From assembly GCA_022562295.1 (NCBI GenBank), contig JADFPO010000013.1, positions 1-34,701 of the forward strand: a stretch of 34,701 nucleotides of DNA, written 5' to 3'. Made by a program: the position numbers and the translations under genes. The notes beneath the pieces were generated by a model, which was given only the letters and a program-made list of their open reading frames with translations, was not told the DNA's origin and did no database searches. Source of the stretch: Gemmatimonadota bacterium. Its GTDB lineage: Bacteria > Gemmatimonadota > Gemmatimonadetes > Gemmatimonadales > GWC2-71-9. This document shows positions 13,997-21,984 of the stretch, piece after piece. The stretch's first letter is position 1. The number at the start of each line of letters is the position of its first letter.

Positions 13997-15055
13997 CTGC
14001 AAGCGCGGCTCGAGGCCGCGCTCGCCCGCGCGGTCGAAGTCCAACACGAACTTGCGACACCTGAGGTCACGAGCGATCCGGCGAAGCTCAGAGAGCTTGG
14101 ACGGGAGCACGCCAGGCTCGATGCGATCCGCCAAGTGGCCACCCGCCTCACCAAGCTCCAAGACGAACTGAAACAGGCGCACGAATTGGCTCGCGACCCG
14201 GATCCGGAGTTGGTCGAGCTGGCTCGTGACGACGTGGATCGGCTGACACCCGAAGTTGCCGCGCTCGACCGCGAGCTCGGCGGGCTGCTCATTCCACACG
14301 ATCCGCTGGACGATCGAGACACCATCGTCGAAATCCGGGCCGGGACCGGAGGAGACGAGGCGGCGTTGTTCGTCGCGGATTTATTGCGCATGTACCAGCG
14401 ATTCGCCGAGCGCCAGGGCTGGACTGTTGAAACCGTCTCACTCTCCGAGGGAAAGGTCGGCGGGGTGAAAGACGTCGTCTTCAAGATCCGGGGTGAGTCC
14501 ACATTCGGGCGCTTGCGACACGAATCCGGCGTTCACCGCGTACAGCGGGTACCGGCGACGGAGACGCAAGGTCGAATTCACACTTCGGCCGCCACGGTGG
14601 CGATTCTGCCAGAGGCTGAGGAAGTCGACGTCAAGATCGATGAGCAGGAGCTCAAGATCGACGTATTCCGGTCGTCGGGTCCCGGAGGACAGAGCGTGAA
14701 CACGACGGACAGTGCGGTGCGAATCACCCATGTGCCTACCGGATTGGTGGTGCAGTGCCAGGACCAGAAGTCTCAGCTACAGAACAAGATCAAAGCGATG
14801 GAAGTGCTGCGGGCGAGGCTGTTGGATCGCGTGCTCGCCGAGCAGGAGGCGAAGCGGTCGCAGCAACGGCGTGCCATGGTCGGTACGGGAGACCGATCAG
14901 CCAAGATTCGCACGTATAACTTTCCGCAAAATCGGGTGACCGATCACCGGATCAATCTGACTCTACACCGACTCGACAGCGTGCTCGAGGGGGATCTCGA
15001 CGAAATCATCGACAAGCTGCGCGAAGCGTACCTGGAAGAACGCCACGATGCATGA
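13997..15055 (+). CDS. prfA: Peptide chain release factor 1, probable CTG start
   Basis: RF1 reads UAA and UAG stop codons and releases the peptide. With CTG 13997 as start the protein has 352 residues. The PAT codon-recognition tripeptide lies at 186-188 and the catalytic GGQ at 230-232, nearly the same as in E. coli RF1 (188-190 and 233-235). No ATG, GTG or TTG lies in frame near the family N-terminus: the nearest downstream is a GTG at about codon 47, and the nearest upstream is a TTG about 60 codons earlier inside rpmE. AAAGGGG (13983-13989) lies 7 nt before the CTG. The gene follows the rpmE stop by 2 nt and overlaps prmC by 8 nt, matching the common prfA-prmC pair. Start codon is inferred; function is secure. 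Confidence 0.92.
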   Translation: MQARLEAALARAVEVQHELATPEVTSDPAKLRELGREHARLDAIRQVATRLTKLQDELKQAHELARDPDPELVELARDDVDRLTPEVAALDRELGGLLIPHDPLDDRDTIVEIRAGTGGDEAALFVADLLRMYQRFAERQGWTVETVSLSEGKVGGVKDVVFKIRGESTFGRLRHESGVHRVQRVPATETQGRIHTSAATVAILPEAEEVDVKIDEQELKIDVFRSSGPGGQSVNTTDSAVRITHVPTGLVVQCQDQKSQLQNKIKAMEVLRARLLDRVLAEQEAKRSQQRRAMVGTGDRSAKIRTYNFPQNRVTDHRINLTLHRLDSVLEGDLDEIIDKLREAYLEERHDA

Positions 15056-15944
15056 CCCTCCGCCGGCCACGGTGGTCGATGCCCTGGGGTGGGCCACGGA
15101 GCAACTGGACGCCGGTGGTGTGCCGGGTCCCCGCCGCGAAGCGCTCGACCTGTGGTCGGTTGTGACCGCGGTGGATCCCGTGGTCGCGCTGGCGCGGCCG
15201 AGCGCGCCGGTTCCTCAAGCGCAGTGGCAGCACTTCAAGGCTGCGGTCGACCGTCGAGTCGAAGGGGAACCGCTGGCATATGCTGTGGGCCGCGCCAGCT
15301 TTCGCACGCTCGAGTTGAAGGTGAACCGCAGCGTGCTAATTCCGCGCCCCGAGACGGAGGGATTGGTGCAGGCGGTTCTGGATTGGTCGCAGGCTCGAAG
15401 CCGTGCCGGAACGGTTGCGGATATCGGCACCGGTTCGGGATGCATCGCGTTGAGCCTGGCCGCGGAAGGGGCCTTCGACCGTATTATCGCGACCGATGTA
15501 TCCGAAGAGGCGGTTTCGATCGCGACGAGGAATATGGCGTTGCTCCGCCTTACCAGGAACGTGGAGTTCCGTCTGGGAGACTTGTTGTCACCGTTGCGAT
15601 TGGAAGTCTTCGATGTAATCGTGTCGAATCCGCCCTATGTGACGGCGGAGGAATTCACACGACTGGACCCCGCTGTGCGAGACTTCGAGCCGCGGGCCGC
15701 GCTGGTCAGCGGACAGAAAGGCATGTGGCACACGAGCCAACTGCTCCAGCGGGCCGGCAGCCACCTGACCCCGGGAGGATTGATCGCCCTGGAAATCGAT
15801 GCGCGGCGGGCGCGAGACGCGCTGCACCTTGCGGTGCAGGCGGGATGGGATTCTCCCCACATCGAGCGAGATGTTTTTGGGAGAGACCGGTACCTGCTGG
15901 CGAGGAACCCGCTTACCCGGACGCCAGGCCGGTCCGCCCGATGA
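15048..15944 (+). CDS. prmC: Release-factor glutamine methyltransferase
   Basis: PrmC methylates the glutamine of the GGQ motif in RF1 and RF2 using S-adenosylmethionine. The 298-residue protein has an N-terminal helical domain (about 1-80) and a Rossmann methyltransferase domain. Visible motifs are LIPRPETEGLV, DIGTGSGCIALSLA (SAM loop), ATDVSEEA, and the catalytic NPPYV. It overlaps prfA by 8 nt, in keeping with its substrate gene being immediately upstream. It overlaps tmk by 4 nt (ATGA). Length is slightly above E. coli PrmC (277). Confidence 0.94.
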   Translation: MHDPPPATVVDALGWATEQLDAGGVPGPRREALDLWSVVTAVDPVVALARPSAPVPQAQWQHFKAAVDRRVEGEPLAYAVGRASFRTLELKVNRSVLIPRPETEGLVQAVLDWSQARSRAGTVADIGTGSGCIALSLAAEGAFDRIIATDVSEEAVSIATRNMALLRLTRNVEFRLGDLLSPLRLEVFDVIVSNPPYVTAEEFTRLDPAVRDFEPRAALVSGQKGMWHTSQLLQRAGSHLTPGGLIALEIDARRARDALHLAVQAGWDSPHIERDVFGRDRYLLARNPLTRTPGRSAR

Positions 15945-16579
15945 GTGAGTGCCCCGGCGTGTTCATCGTCGTCGACGGACCGGATGGTGCGGGCAAGACG
16001 ACATTGGTGGGTCGGCTCGCTGCGCGATTGCGGGGCCAGGGTCAAGACGTGCTCGAGGTGAGGCAACCCGGAGGAACCCCGCTGGCAGAGGCTGCCCGGA
16101 AGCAGGCGCTCGATCCCGCTCTCGACGCGAGCCCGCTCGCCGAACTGTTTCTGATGTTGGCTGCGCGCGCCGATCAAGTCGCCAAGGTGATCCGTCCCGC
16201 CTTGGAACGAGGGCAGGTGGTCATCAGCGACCGTTACGACCTGGCAACCGAAGCCTATCAGATCGTGGGTCGGGGGCTGCCGCGAGATCGCGTGTTGCAC
16301 GCCAACGACCTCGCCACCGACGGTTTGCGGCCGAACCTGACGTTGGTGTTGGACCTGCCAGCAAGCGAGGGCCGACGCCGCCAATCCAAGGCCGGAAAAA
16401 CCCTCGACAGAATCGAAAGTGAGAGCGCCGAGTGGCACGACAGGGTGGCGCTCGTCTTCCGGGACGCCGCCGGGCCTGGTGTGGTTCATATCGACGCCAC
16501 ACCGTCGCCGGACGACGTGGAGCGGGCCGCCTGGGAGGTAATTGACGCGCACCTCGTTGCCGCGTTCCCCAACCGGTGA
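15941..16579 (+). CDS. tmk: Thymidylate kinase
   Basis: Tmk phosphorylates dTMP to dTDP in the dTTP pathway. The 212-residue protein from ATG 15941 has the P-loop DGPDGAGKTT, the dTMP-binding RQPGGTPLAE segment, the ISDRYDLATEAYQ motif and a LID region with RRRQSKAGKTLDRIE. The start is taken at the ATGA overlap with prmC rather than at a longer reading inside prmC. The P-loop lacks the Arg of the E. coli-type P-loop, while the LID carries several basic residues, as in type II enzymes. The S41 protease gene follows after 20 nt. Confidence 0.93.
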   Translation: MSECPGVFIVVDGPDGAGKTTLVGRLAARLRGQGQDVLEVRQPGGTPLAEAARKQALDPALDASPLAELFLMLAARADQVAKVIRPALERGQVVISDRYDLATEAYQIVGRGLPRDRVLHANDLATDGLRPNLTLVLDLPASEGRRRQSKAGKTLDRIESESAEWHDRVALVFRDAAGPGVVHIDATPSPDDVERAAWEVIDAHLVAAFPNR

Positions 16580-16599
16580 GCTAACGCAGTCGCATTCCT

Positions 16600-18234
16600 A
16601 TGACCGTAACCAACACCCGACTCAGCCAACAGGATCCAGCGCCGGTGGAGGGTCGTCCAGCCACGCTCTTCATCCTGGTGGGTGTGATCGCGTTTCTGTC
16701 CGGCGGGGCGCTGCTTTATCGCGGCTCGTCGGACGCCACCGACGTGTACGAAAAGGCGCGACGTCTCGACAGCGTCGTGACGTTGATAGCTGACCTGTAC
16801 GTCGATTCGTTGAACGGAGCCCAACTGTACGACTTGGCAACGGATGGCATGCTGCGGGCTTTGGGAGATCCGTACACGGCCTTCCTCGACCCTGCCGATC
16901 TCGAAAACCTTCGAGTGGGTACCCGCGGTAATTACATCGGTCTCGGCATTCGGATCGAAGTCAGCGACGGGTGGATCACCATTGTCACGCCGATCGCTGA
17001 CAGTCCTGCTGAGGATGCCGGCATCAACTCCGGCGATCGGATCGTGGAGGTGGCGGGCGAATCCACACGCGGGTGGTCCTCCGAGAAAGCGGTCGTGGCG
17101 CTGCGGGGCGACTCCGGCACCACGATCGAACTCGGAGTTGCGAGACCGGGAGTGCCCGAGGTGATGCGGTTTTCACTCGAGCGTACGCGCATCCACGTGA
17201 CGTCGGTGCGGCACACCCAGCTCTTGGGGGACGACATCGGATATGTCGAGCTCGAAACGGTGAGTGAGCAGTCCGCTCGAGAGGTTGCCGACGCCGTGGC
17301 TCGACTGCGCGAGGACGGCGCGCGCAAGTTGGTTCTCGATCTCCGGTTCAATCCCGGTGGGTTGCTCAGCGAAGGAATCGCGGTGGCGGATCTGTTTCTC
17401 ACGTCGGGCGATGCGATCGTGGAGACACGCGGCCGTGTGAGGGCGACGTCCCGCACCTACGAGGCGCAAACCGCAGAGGAGTGGAGCGGTATGCCGGTGG
17501 TGGTGTTGGTGAACGAGTTCTCGGCGAGTGCGGCGGAGATCATTGCCGGGGCTCTGCAGGACCACGACCGTGCATTGGTTCTCGGCACCGCCACGTTTGG
17601 GAAGGGTGTCGTGCAAACGGTATTCCATGTCAGTCGGACCGAGGCGCTGCGTCTTACGACCAGCCGTTGGTACACGCCGAGTGGTCGTTCGATTCACCGC
17701 GAGCAGCGCAACTCGTCGCGTTCCCGCCGTAGCCGGGCGGATTCGACAGAAGTGACTCGCCAGGACTCGACGACGTTTCGGAGCGACGCTGGTCGCGTCC
17801 TCAGGGGGGGTGGAGGCATTCGTCCCGATGTCGTGGTCGAGGCCAGCGCGCAGAGCGACGCCGTGCGGCGTCTGCAACGGGTTCTGGGGGCCGACATACA
17901 GACGCTGCAGGATGTGTTGGCGAGCTACGCTCTCGAGATCAAGGCAGAGGATACCATCGCAGGGCCATCGGACATCGTGGTGACGCCGCGAATGCGACGC
18001 GACTTGCTCCGGCGTTTGCGGGAGCGCAGCGTCGCCGTTCCCCTCGATGCGTGGGATGGGGCCAGCGATTTCGTGGAGCGCCAGCTACGCCTTCGGGTAT
18101 TGCGATACGTGTTCGGACGTGAGGCGGAAATGCGGGATCAGATCGCCGCGGACGTCGTAGTAAGCGCCGCGGTGGATTTACTGGGGCGCTCGCAAACGCA
18201 GCAGGAACTGTTCGCCGCGGCCGTGGGCCGGTAG
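16600..18234 (+). CDS. S41-family C-terminal processing protease (CtpA-like)
   Basis: 544 residues. An N-terminal membrane anchor (about 22-40, LFILVGVIAFLSGGALLY) exports the rest to the periplasm. A PDZ domain is at about 105-195 (YIGLGIRIE, SPAEDAGINSGDRIVEV). The S41 catalytic core contains DLRFNPGGLL, NEFSASAAEI with nucleophile Ser310 in the third position after NEF, and FGKGVVQT with Lys335 as general base. A low-complexity Arg/Ser segment lies at about 365-400, and a helical C-terminal domain follows (about 415-544). Ctp proteases trim wall hydrolases and other envelope proteins. It is in line with tmk (20-nt gap) and converges on lolA. Confidence 0.92.
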   Translation: MTVTNTRLSQQDPAPVEGRPATLFILVGVIAFLSGGALLYRGSSDATDVYEKARRLDSVVTLIADLYVDSLNGAQLYDLATDGMLRALGDPYTAFLDPADLENLRVGTRGNYIGLGIRIEVSDGWITIVTPIADSPAEDAGINSGDRIVEVAGESTRGWSSEKAVVALRGDSGTTIELGVARPGVPEVMRFSLERTRIHVTSVRHTQLLGDDIGYVELETVSEQSAREVADAVARLREDGARKLVLDLRFNPGGLLSEGIAVADLFLTSGDAIVETRGRVRATSRTYEAQTAEEWSGMPVVVLVNEFSASAAEIIAGALQDHDRALVLGTATFGKGVVQTVFHVSRTEALRLTTSRWYTPSGRSIHREQRNSSRSRRSRADSTEVTRQDSTTFRSDAGRVLRGGGGIRPDVVVEASAQSDAVRRLQRVLGADIQTLQDVLASYALEIKAEDTIAGPSDIVVTPRMRRDLLRRLRERSVAVPLDAWDGASDFVERQLRLRVLRYVFGREAEMRDQIAADVVVSAAVDLLGRSQTQQELFAAAVGR

Positions 18235-18238
18235 CGGG

Positions 18239-18278
18239 TCGGCTGCCAGCTTGCCAGGGGTGTTCGCTCCCCAGCCGA
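18239..18278. terminator. Stem-loop between convergent S41 and lolA genes
   Basis: The outer arms TCGGCTG (18239-18245) and CAGCCGA (18272-18278) enclose an inner GGGG(8 nt)CCCC hairpin (18257-18272). The two stems compete for one C, so the exact fold is uncertain. There is no T-tract. Its place between convergent stops (18234 and 18294) suggests a bidirectional transcript-end structure. Confidence 0.4.
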
Positions 18279-18293
18279 GTTGTCCCTGCCTCC

Positions 18294-18932
18294 TCACGGT
18301 GTCACGATCCGCGTGCCGCGGGGAACTCGGAATATCAACTCCTCTTCGGCGATCGAGACATTTGGCGCAAGGGAATCGAACACGAGTGTTCGGCGCTGTC
18401 CCGAGGTTTCGACCAACGCGATCTTCCGCAGCATGCCGTCCGCCGACAGCGAAATGACCACCTGCCGGAACGGTATTCCTGCAACCCGCGGAACCAGCCG
18501 CACTTTGTCGACGGCATGGCCCATCACAGAGTCGACCCCCACGTAGGTAGCGGTATAGCGCTCCAGGGGGCGATCGACGAATTGCCCGAACAAGTTGGGA
18601 GTGGCGGGGCCCGCCTCGGGAATCGGCTGGCGAATCACCTGATCGGGGACGGTGCTCGGTGTGTGCAGCCACAACCAGGTTCCGTCCGCCACGATCCTGT
18701 CCCCAGGTGGCTCGCTGAAGCGCATCGAAAATTTGCGCGGCGGTGAGAGGAACAACACGCCGCGGGTGACCTCCGTGCCCATCATCGGATTGGCGATGGT
18801 TTGGGTAAAATCCGCTCTCAGAGTGGTGAGTTGCCGGTACGTCTCCCCGGCGTTGTTCAGGATAGCCTCCACGTCCTGACCCGCGGCCGGCCCGGCGACG
18901 AGCAGCAGCGCTACGCCTCCGCGGAGCCTCAT
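18294..18932 (-). CDS. lolA: LolA-like outer-membrane lipoprotein carrier
   Basis: 212 residues with a short signal peptide (GGVALLLVAGPAAGQ). The mature part fits the LolA fold: LTTLRADFTQTI at the start, GVLFLSPPRKFSMRFSEPPGDRIVADGTWLWLHTP through the first strands, and later ...LSADGMLRKIALVETSGQRRTLVFDSL. LolA carries lipoproteins from the inner membrane across the periplasm. No lolB is seen, as is common outside Proteobacteria. The start overlaps the MBL gene stop by 4 nt (ATGA), making this the last gene of the SPOR-SMC operon. Confidence 0.85.
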   Translation of the reverse strand: MRLRGGVALLLVAGPAAGQDVEAILNNAGETYRQLTTLRADFTQTIANPMMGTEVTRGVLFLSPPRKFSMRFSEPPGDRIVADGTWLWLHTPSTVPDQVIRQPIPEAGPATPNLFGQFVDRPLERYTATYVGVDSVMGHAVDKVRLVPRVAGIPFRQVVISLSADGMLRKIALVETSGQRRTLVFDSLAPNVSIAEEELIFRVPRGTRIVTP

Positions 18933-19714
18933 GCTTCCGGCTCCGAGGCTCCGGTTTCGACCGTAAATCGATCGCCGTCTTCCGCCACGGTCACCTCTCC
19001 GTCAAAAATGGCAGCGGCCTGCGCCGCCGCATCGACCGTCTCCACCGGCGGATACAGATGAGTCAGCACGAGCCGGCGCGCCTCGGCGCGCTGCGCCAAA
19101 CGTCCGGCCTGCGTGGGAGTCAAATGTAGCGCGATCGCCCGATCGTCGGGGAGCGAACACTCTGAAAGGATGAGGTCGCACGCATGTGCCCAGTCGGCCA
19201 GGGGTTCGCTTGGCCCAGTGTCTCCCGTATACACCATTCGCGCCGTACTGTCCCGCACGGCGTACGCAAGACTCTCTTCCGTGTGCTCGGTCTTGTACGA
19301 TTCCAGCACCACGTCTTCCCCCAATGCGAAGTCGTCTCCGGGCCGTAGCTCGTGGATCTCGAGCGGGAATTCGGGCTCCACCACCCAACTCCCCAGTGCG
19401 TTGGAGAGGTGCCGTAGCCGGGTTGCGAGGCCCACCGGCCCGATCAGTTGCAGCCGTTTGCTCCTCGCGGGTTCCACACCCCAGCGCAACGCAAAGAGCA
19501 GCATCGGCAGCTCACCCCAGTGGTCGACGTGAAAGTGCGTGAGAGCTACGTGCGTCACGTCGGACCAGGGCACACCGAACGTCGCGGCCCTGTGAAGTGT
19601 GCCAGCACCACAGTCGAGCAGTATCCGGACGGAGCCGGTGGACACCCAGTGCGCGGCTGCAGTGCGCCGCGCGGACGGGGCGACCGTGCCGGTGCCCAAG
19701 ACGGTCAGTTCCAT
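18929..19714 (-). CDS. RNase Z-like MBL-fold metallo-hydrolase
   Basis: 261 residues from ATG 19714. A longer frame starting at 19828 lies inside the upstream subtilase gene and is not used. The first strand MELTVLGTGT is typical. The metal motif THFHVDHWGELP supplies His60, His62, Asp64 and His65. Later motifs are YTGDTGPSE, LSECSLPDD and LTHLYPP. This matches the RNase Z/arylsulfatase-like MBL group. The flexible exosite arm of true tRNase Z is not obvious, so tRNA 3' processing cannot be claimed. It overlaps subtilase by one base (TGATG) and lolA by four. Confidence 0.85.
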   Translation of the reverse strand: MELTVLGTGTVAPSARRTAAAHWVSTGSVRILLDCGAGTLHRAATFGVPWSDVTHVALTHFHVDHWGELPMLLFALRWGVEPARSKRLQLIGPVGLATRLRHLSNALGSWVVEPEFPLEIHELRPGDDFALGEDVVLESYKTEHTEESLAYAVRDSTARMVYTGDTGPSEPLADWAHACDLILSECSLPDDRAIALHLTPTQAGRLAQRAEARRLVLTHLYPPVETVDAAAQAAAIFDGEVTVAEDGDRFTVETGASEPEA

Positions 19715-21984
19715 CAGCTCGGCCCCAAGTATACGATCCGTTTGTGGAATGCGCCGTCGGGTGTCATCAAGCGCGCGATGTAGACCCCGCGTGGAGCCTG
19801 CGTTCCGTCGTTGGCACGGCCGTCCCATGCAAAATCCGGGTCACAGCTACCGGCTACCGGAACGGGCGGGCGTCCGTACCGGCCGGCTTCGAGCCTGCCA
19901 TCGGTACCGGACGCGGGGAACAGGGTACGGACCACGTGGCCGCGCAGATCGAGTATCGCCAGTGAGACAGTGCCTGAGGTGGCCAAATCGAACCAAATGC
20001 ACGTCGTGCTCGCACCGGTGGCCGCGGGGTTCGGGAACGGATTGGGGAAGTTTTGGAGGAGTAGGGTGATGCTCGGTACGTCGTCGTCGATGATCAAGAA
20101 ACTGATCGCGCTTTCGGTGACGGTCGAATCGGATCCCAGTCTTGCCGTGACCCGCCAGCGGTAGGACGTGTTGACCTCCAAGTCCCGGGGTGGCGTGAAG
20201 CTCATGGCCGTCAGGTTGCTGTCGGCGATTTCCACCGTTCCTGTGCGAGTGCGAATGATCTCCACCCGGTAGGTGAACGGTCCCGGTGGTGTCGTCACGT
20301 TCGGCGATTTCCATCGGAAGGTCGGTCGACGTTCGCGCGTGGTTGCCTCGCTGGGTGTGTTGAAGTCGACTAGCTCGACCCACGCCGGTGTGGTAAAGGG
20401 TCCCACTTCCCGTAGTGTGACCGCGGCGGTATTGGCGGCGGTCGCCTCGATGTCGACGGCGATTTGGGAGCCAGGTCGCTGCGGTTGGGTAACGGTGAGG
20501 TCGGTGTTGGTTGTGGTCGTATCCAAGAACACCGTTTGCAACTGCGCATCACGAGCCAGACGCACACGGTAGGAGACGGGGGTGGCGAACGCCGGTGTGT
20601 CGCCGACCGTCCAACTGAACCGCGGGGTAACCGTGTCGAGCACGGAATCTTGCGGACTCGTCAGACGGATTCCGCCGGGAAAGGTCGCTGCCGAGGTTAC
20701 GTCGGGCGTACCAAACCCAACGTTCGAATTCGGCGCGTCGCGGTTCGACCCGGCCGCGGCAAGGGCATCGCGTATTTCGATCGGTGTGAGTGCGGGGTGA
20801 ATTTGGCGCATGAGGGCCACGGCTCCGGCCAGAATCGGCGCGCTGAACGACGTACCGTCGACACGCCGAAATGCGTTGGCGGCGACTGCATCGACGGTGA
20901 ACACGGCGACCCCGGGAGCGGTGAGATCCGGTTTGATTCTGCCGTCGGCGGTGGGTCCCCTCGAACTGAACGAGGCGAGTACGCCGAGCGAGTCTGTCGC
21001 CCCCACGGCGATCACCGAATCACCGTCGGCGGGCGTCGTGATGGATCGCGGGCCGTTTTGCCCGGCGTTTCCGGCGGATGTCACGACCACGATCCCCCGC
21101 TCGACCGCCATGTCGGCCGCGACGGTGGTCACGGCGATGTCACCGTTGAACTCGTCGGGCCGATAACCGAATCCATCGTCGAAGTTCGAGTATCCGAGGC
21201 TGATCGACACCACATTCACACCCAAGGAGTCGGCCCATTCCAACGCCGCCACGAGATTGTCTTCTTCCGCGCGTGTCTCCGAGCGGACGTCCTCCGTTTT
21301 CGCGAGCACGTACTCGGCGTCCGGCGCGATGCCGATCATGCGGCCTGGCACGTTGGCGCCCAGCAGTGACCATACGGAAGTCCCGTGGCTGGATGCGTTC
21401 GGGGTGTCCTCGGGTTCGTTCCGCACGATGGAGTCGTTGAACACGAAGTCGTACTGGGCCACGACGCGGGTGGTCCGAAACGCGGCGAGTTCCGTTTCGA
21501 AACCGGTATCGAGCACGGCGATGCGCACACCTTGTGCCCGCAAGCCGAGATTGGCTAGGCCGAGCATGTTGAGGGCCCTGAACGGCATTGCGGATGGGCC
21601 GTAGAGGGAGTCCTCGATGGCGGCGGGCGCGCTGGGGATGTCGCGGCGCTCGGGTGCCGGACGATGACGAAATCGCACCACGGGTTGGATGTGACGTAGT
21701 ACGCCGTGGCGCAGCAACTCGTCGAACGTGGTCGTGCGGATATCGGCGGAGATCGCGTGCAGCCACCTGCTGCGCCGGCGCATGTCCCCCTGCACGGCGG
21801 TCACCAGCGCTATCGCTTCGTCGAGCGTGCGGCCCGGCCGGACGAACAGCCACGCGGCCACGACGGTATCCCGTGCCGCGAGGCGCTCGAGCCTGGGGGA
21901 AATCGTGGTAGGTTGCGCTTCCACTGCATTGGGTGACGGAAATGCTCCGACGATGAGCGCCAGTGCTGCGACGCGCGCGTTCAA
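19714..21984 (-). CDS. Secreted subtilisin-like serine protease with FlgD-like C-terminal domain
   Basis: 756 residues from a TTG start that overlaps the smc stop (TTGA). A signal peptide ends near AVEAQ. The S8 domain (about 130-425) contains Asp159 in VLDTGF, His200 in SSHGTSV, oxyanion Asn306 in SAGN and nucleophile Ser379 in GTSFSAP. Two fibronectin-like blocks follow (about 440-640; each has a PRFSW or PTFRW strand and a YRVRL/YRVEI strand). The C-terminus has NFPNPFPNP, then WDGRANDGTQAPRGVYIARL and ends RIVYLGPS. That ending resembles FlgD-Ig or T9SS-type sorting domains, but no T9SS genes are visible. Substrate unknown. Confidence 0.92.
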   Translation of the reverse strand: MNARVAALALIVGAFPSPNAVEAQPTTISPRLERLAARDTVVAAWLFVRPGRTLDEAIALVTAVQGDMRRRSRWLHAISADIRTTTFDELLRHGVLRHIQPVVRFRHRPAPERRDIPSAPAAIEDSLYGPSAMPFRALNMLGLANLGLRAQGVRIAVLDTGFETELAAFRTTRVVAQYDFVFNDSIVRNEPEDTPNASSHGTSVWSLLGANVPGRMIGIAPDAEYVLAKTEDVRSETRAEEDNLVAALEWADSLGVNVVSISLGYSNFDDGFGYRPDEFNGDIAVTTVAADMAVERGIVVVTSAGNAGQNGPRSITTPADGDSVIAVGATDSLGVLASFSSRGPTADGRIKPDLTAPGVAVFTVDAVAANAFRRVDGTSFSAPILAGAVALMRQIHPALTPIEIRDALAAAGSNRDAPNSNVGFGTPDVTSAATFPGGIRLTSPQDSVLDTVTPRFSWTVGDTPAFATPVSYRVRLARDAQLQTVFLDTTTTNTDLTVTQPQRPGSQIAVDIEATAANTAAVTLREVGPFTTPAWVELVDFNTPSEATTRERRPTFRWKSPNVTTPPGPFTYRVEIIRTRTGTVEIADSNLTAMSFTPPRDLEVNTSYRWRVTARLGSDSTVTESAISFLIIDDDVPSITLLLQNFPNPFPNPAATGASTTCIWFDLATSGTVSLAILDLRGHVVRTLFPASGTDGRLEAGRYGRPPVPVAGSCDPDFAWDGRANDGTQAPRGVYIARLMTPDGAFHKRIVYLGPS

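Noticed and set aside
15089-16579. 496-residue reading through prmC into tmk
   Set aside because: Only the tmk part after 15941 matches a family. The upstream part is prmC read in the wrong frame.
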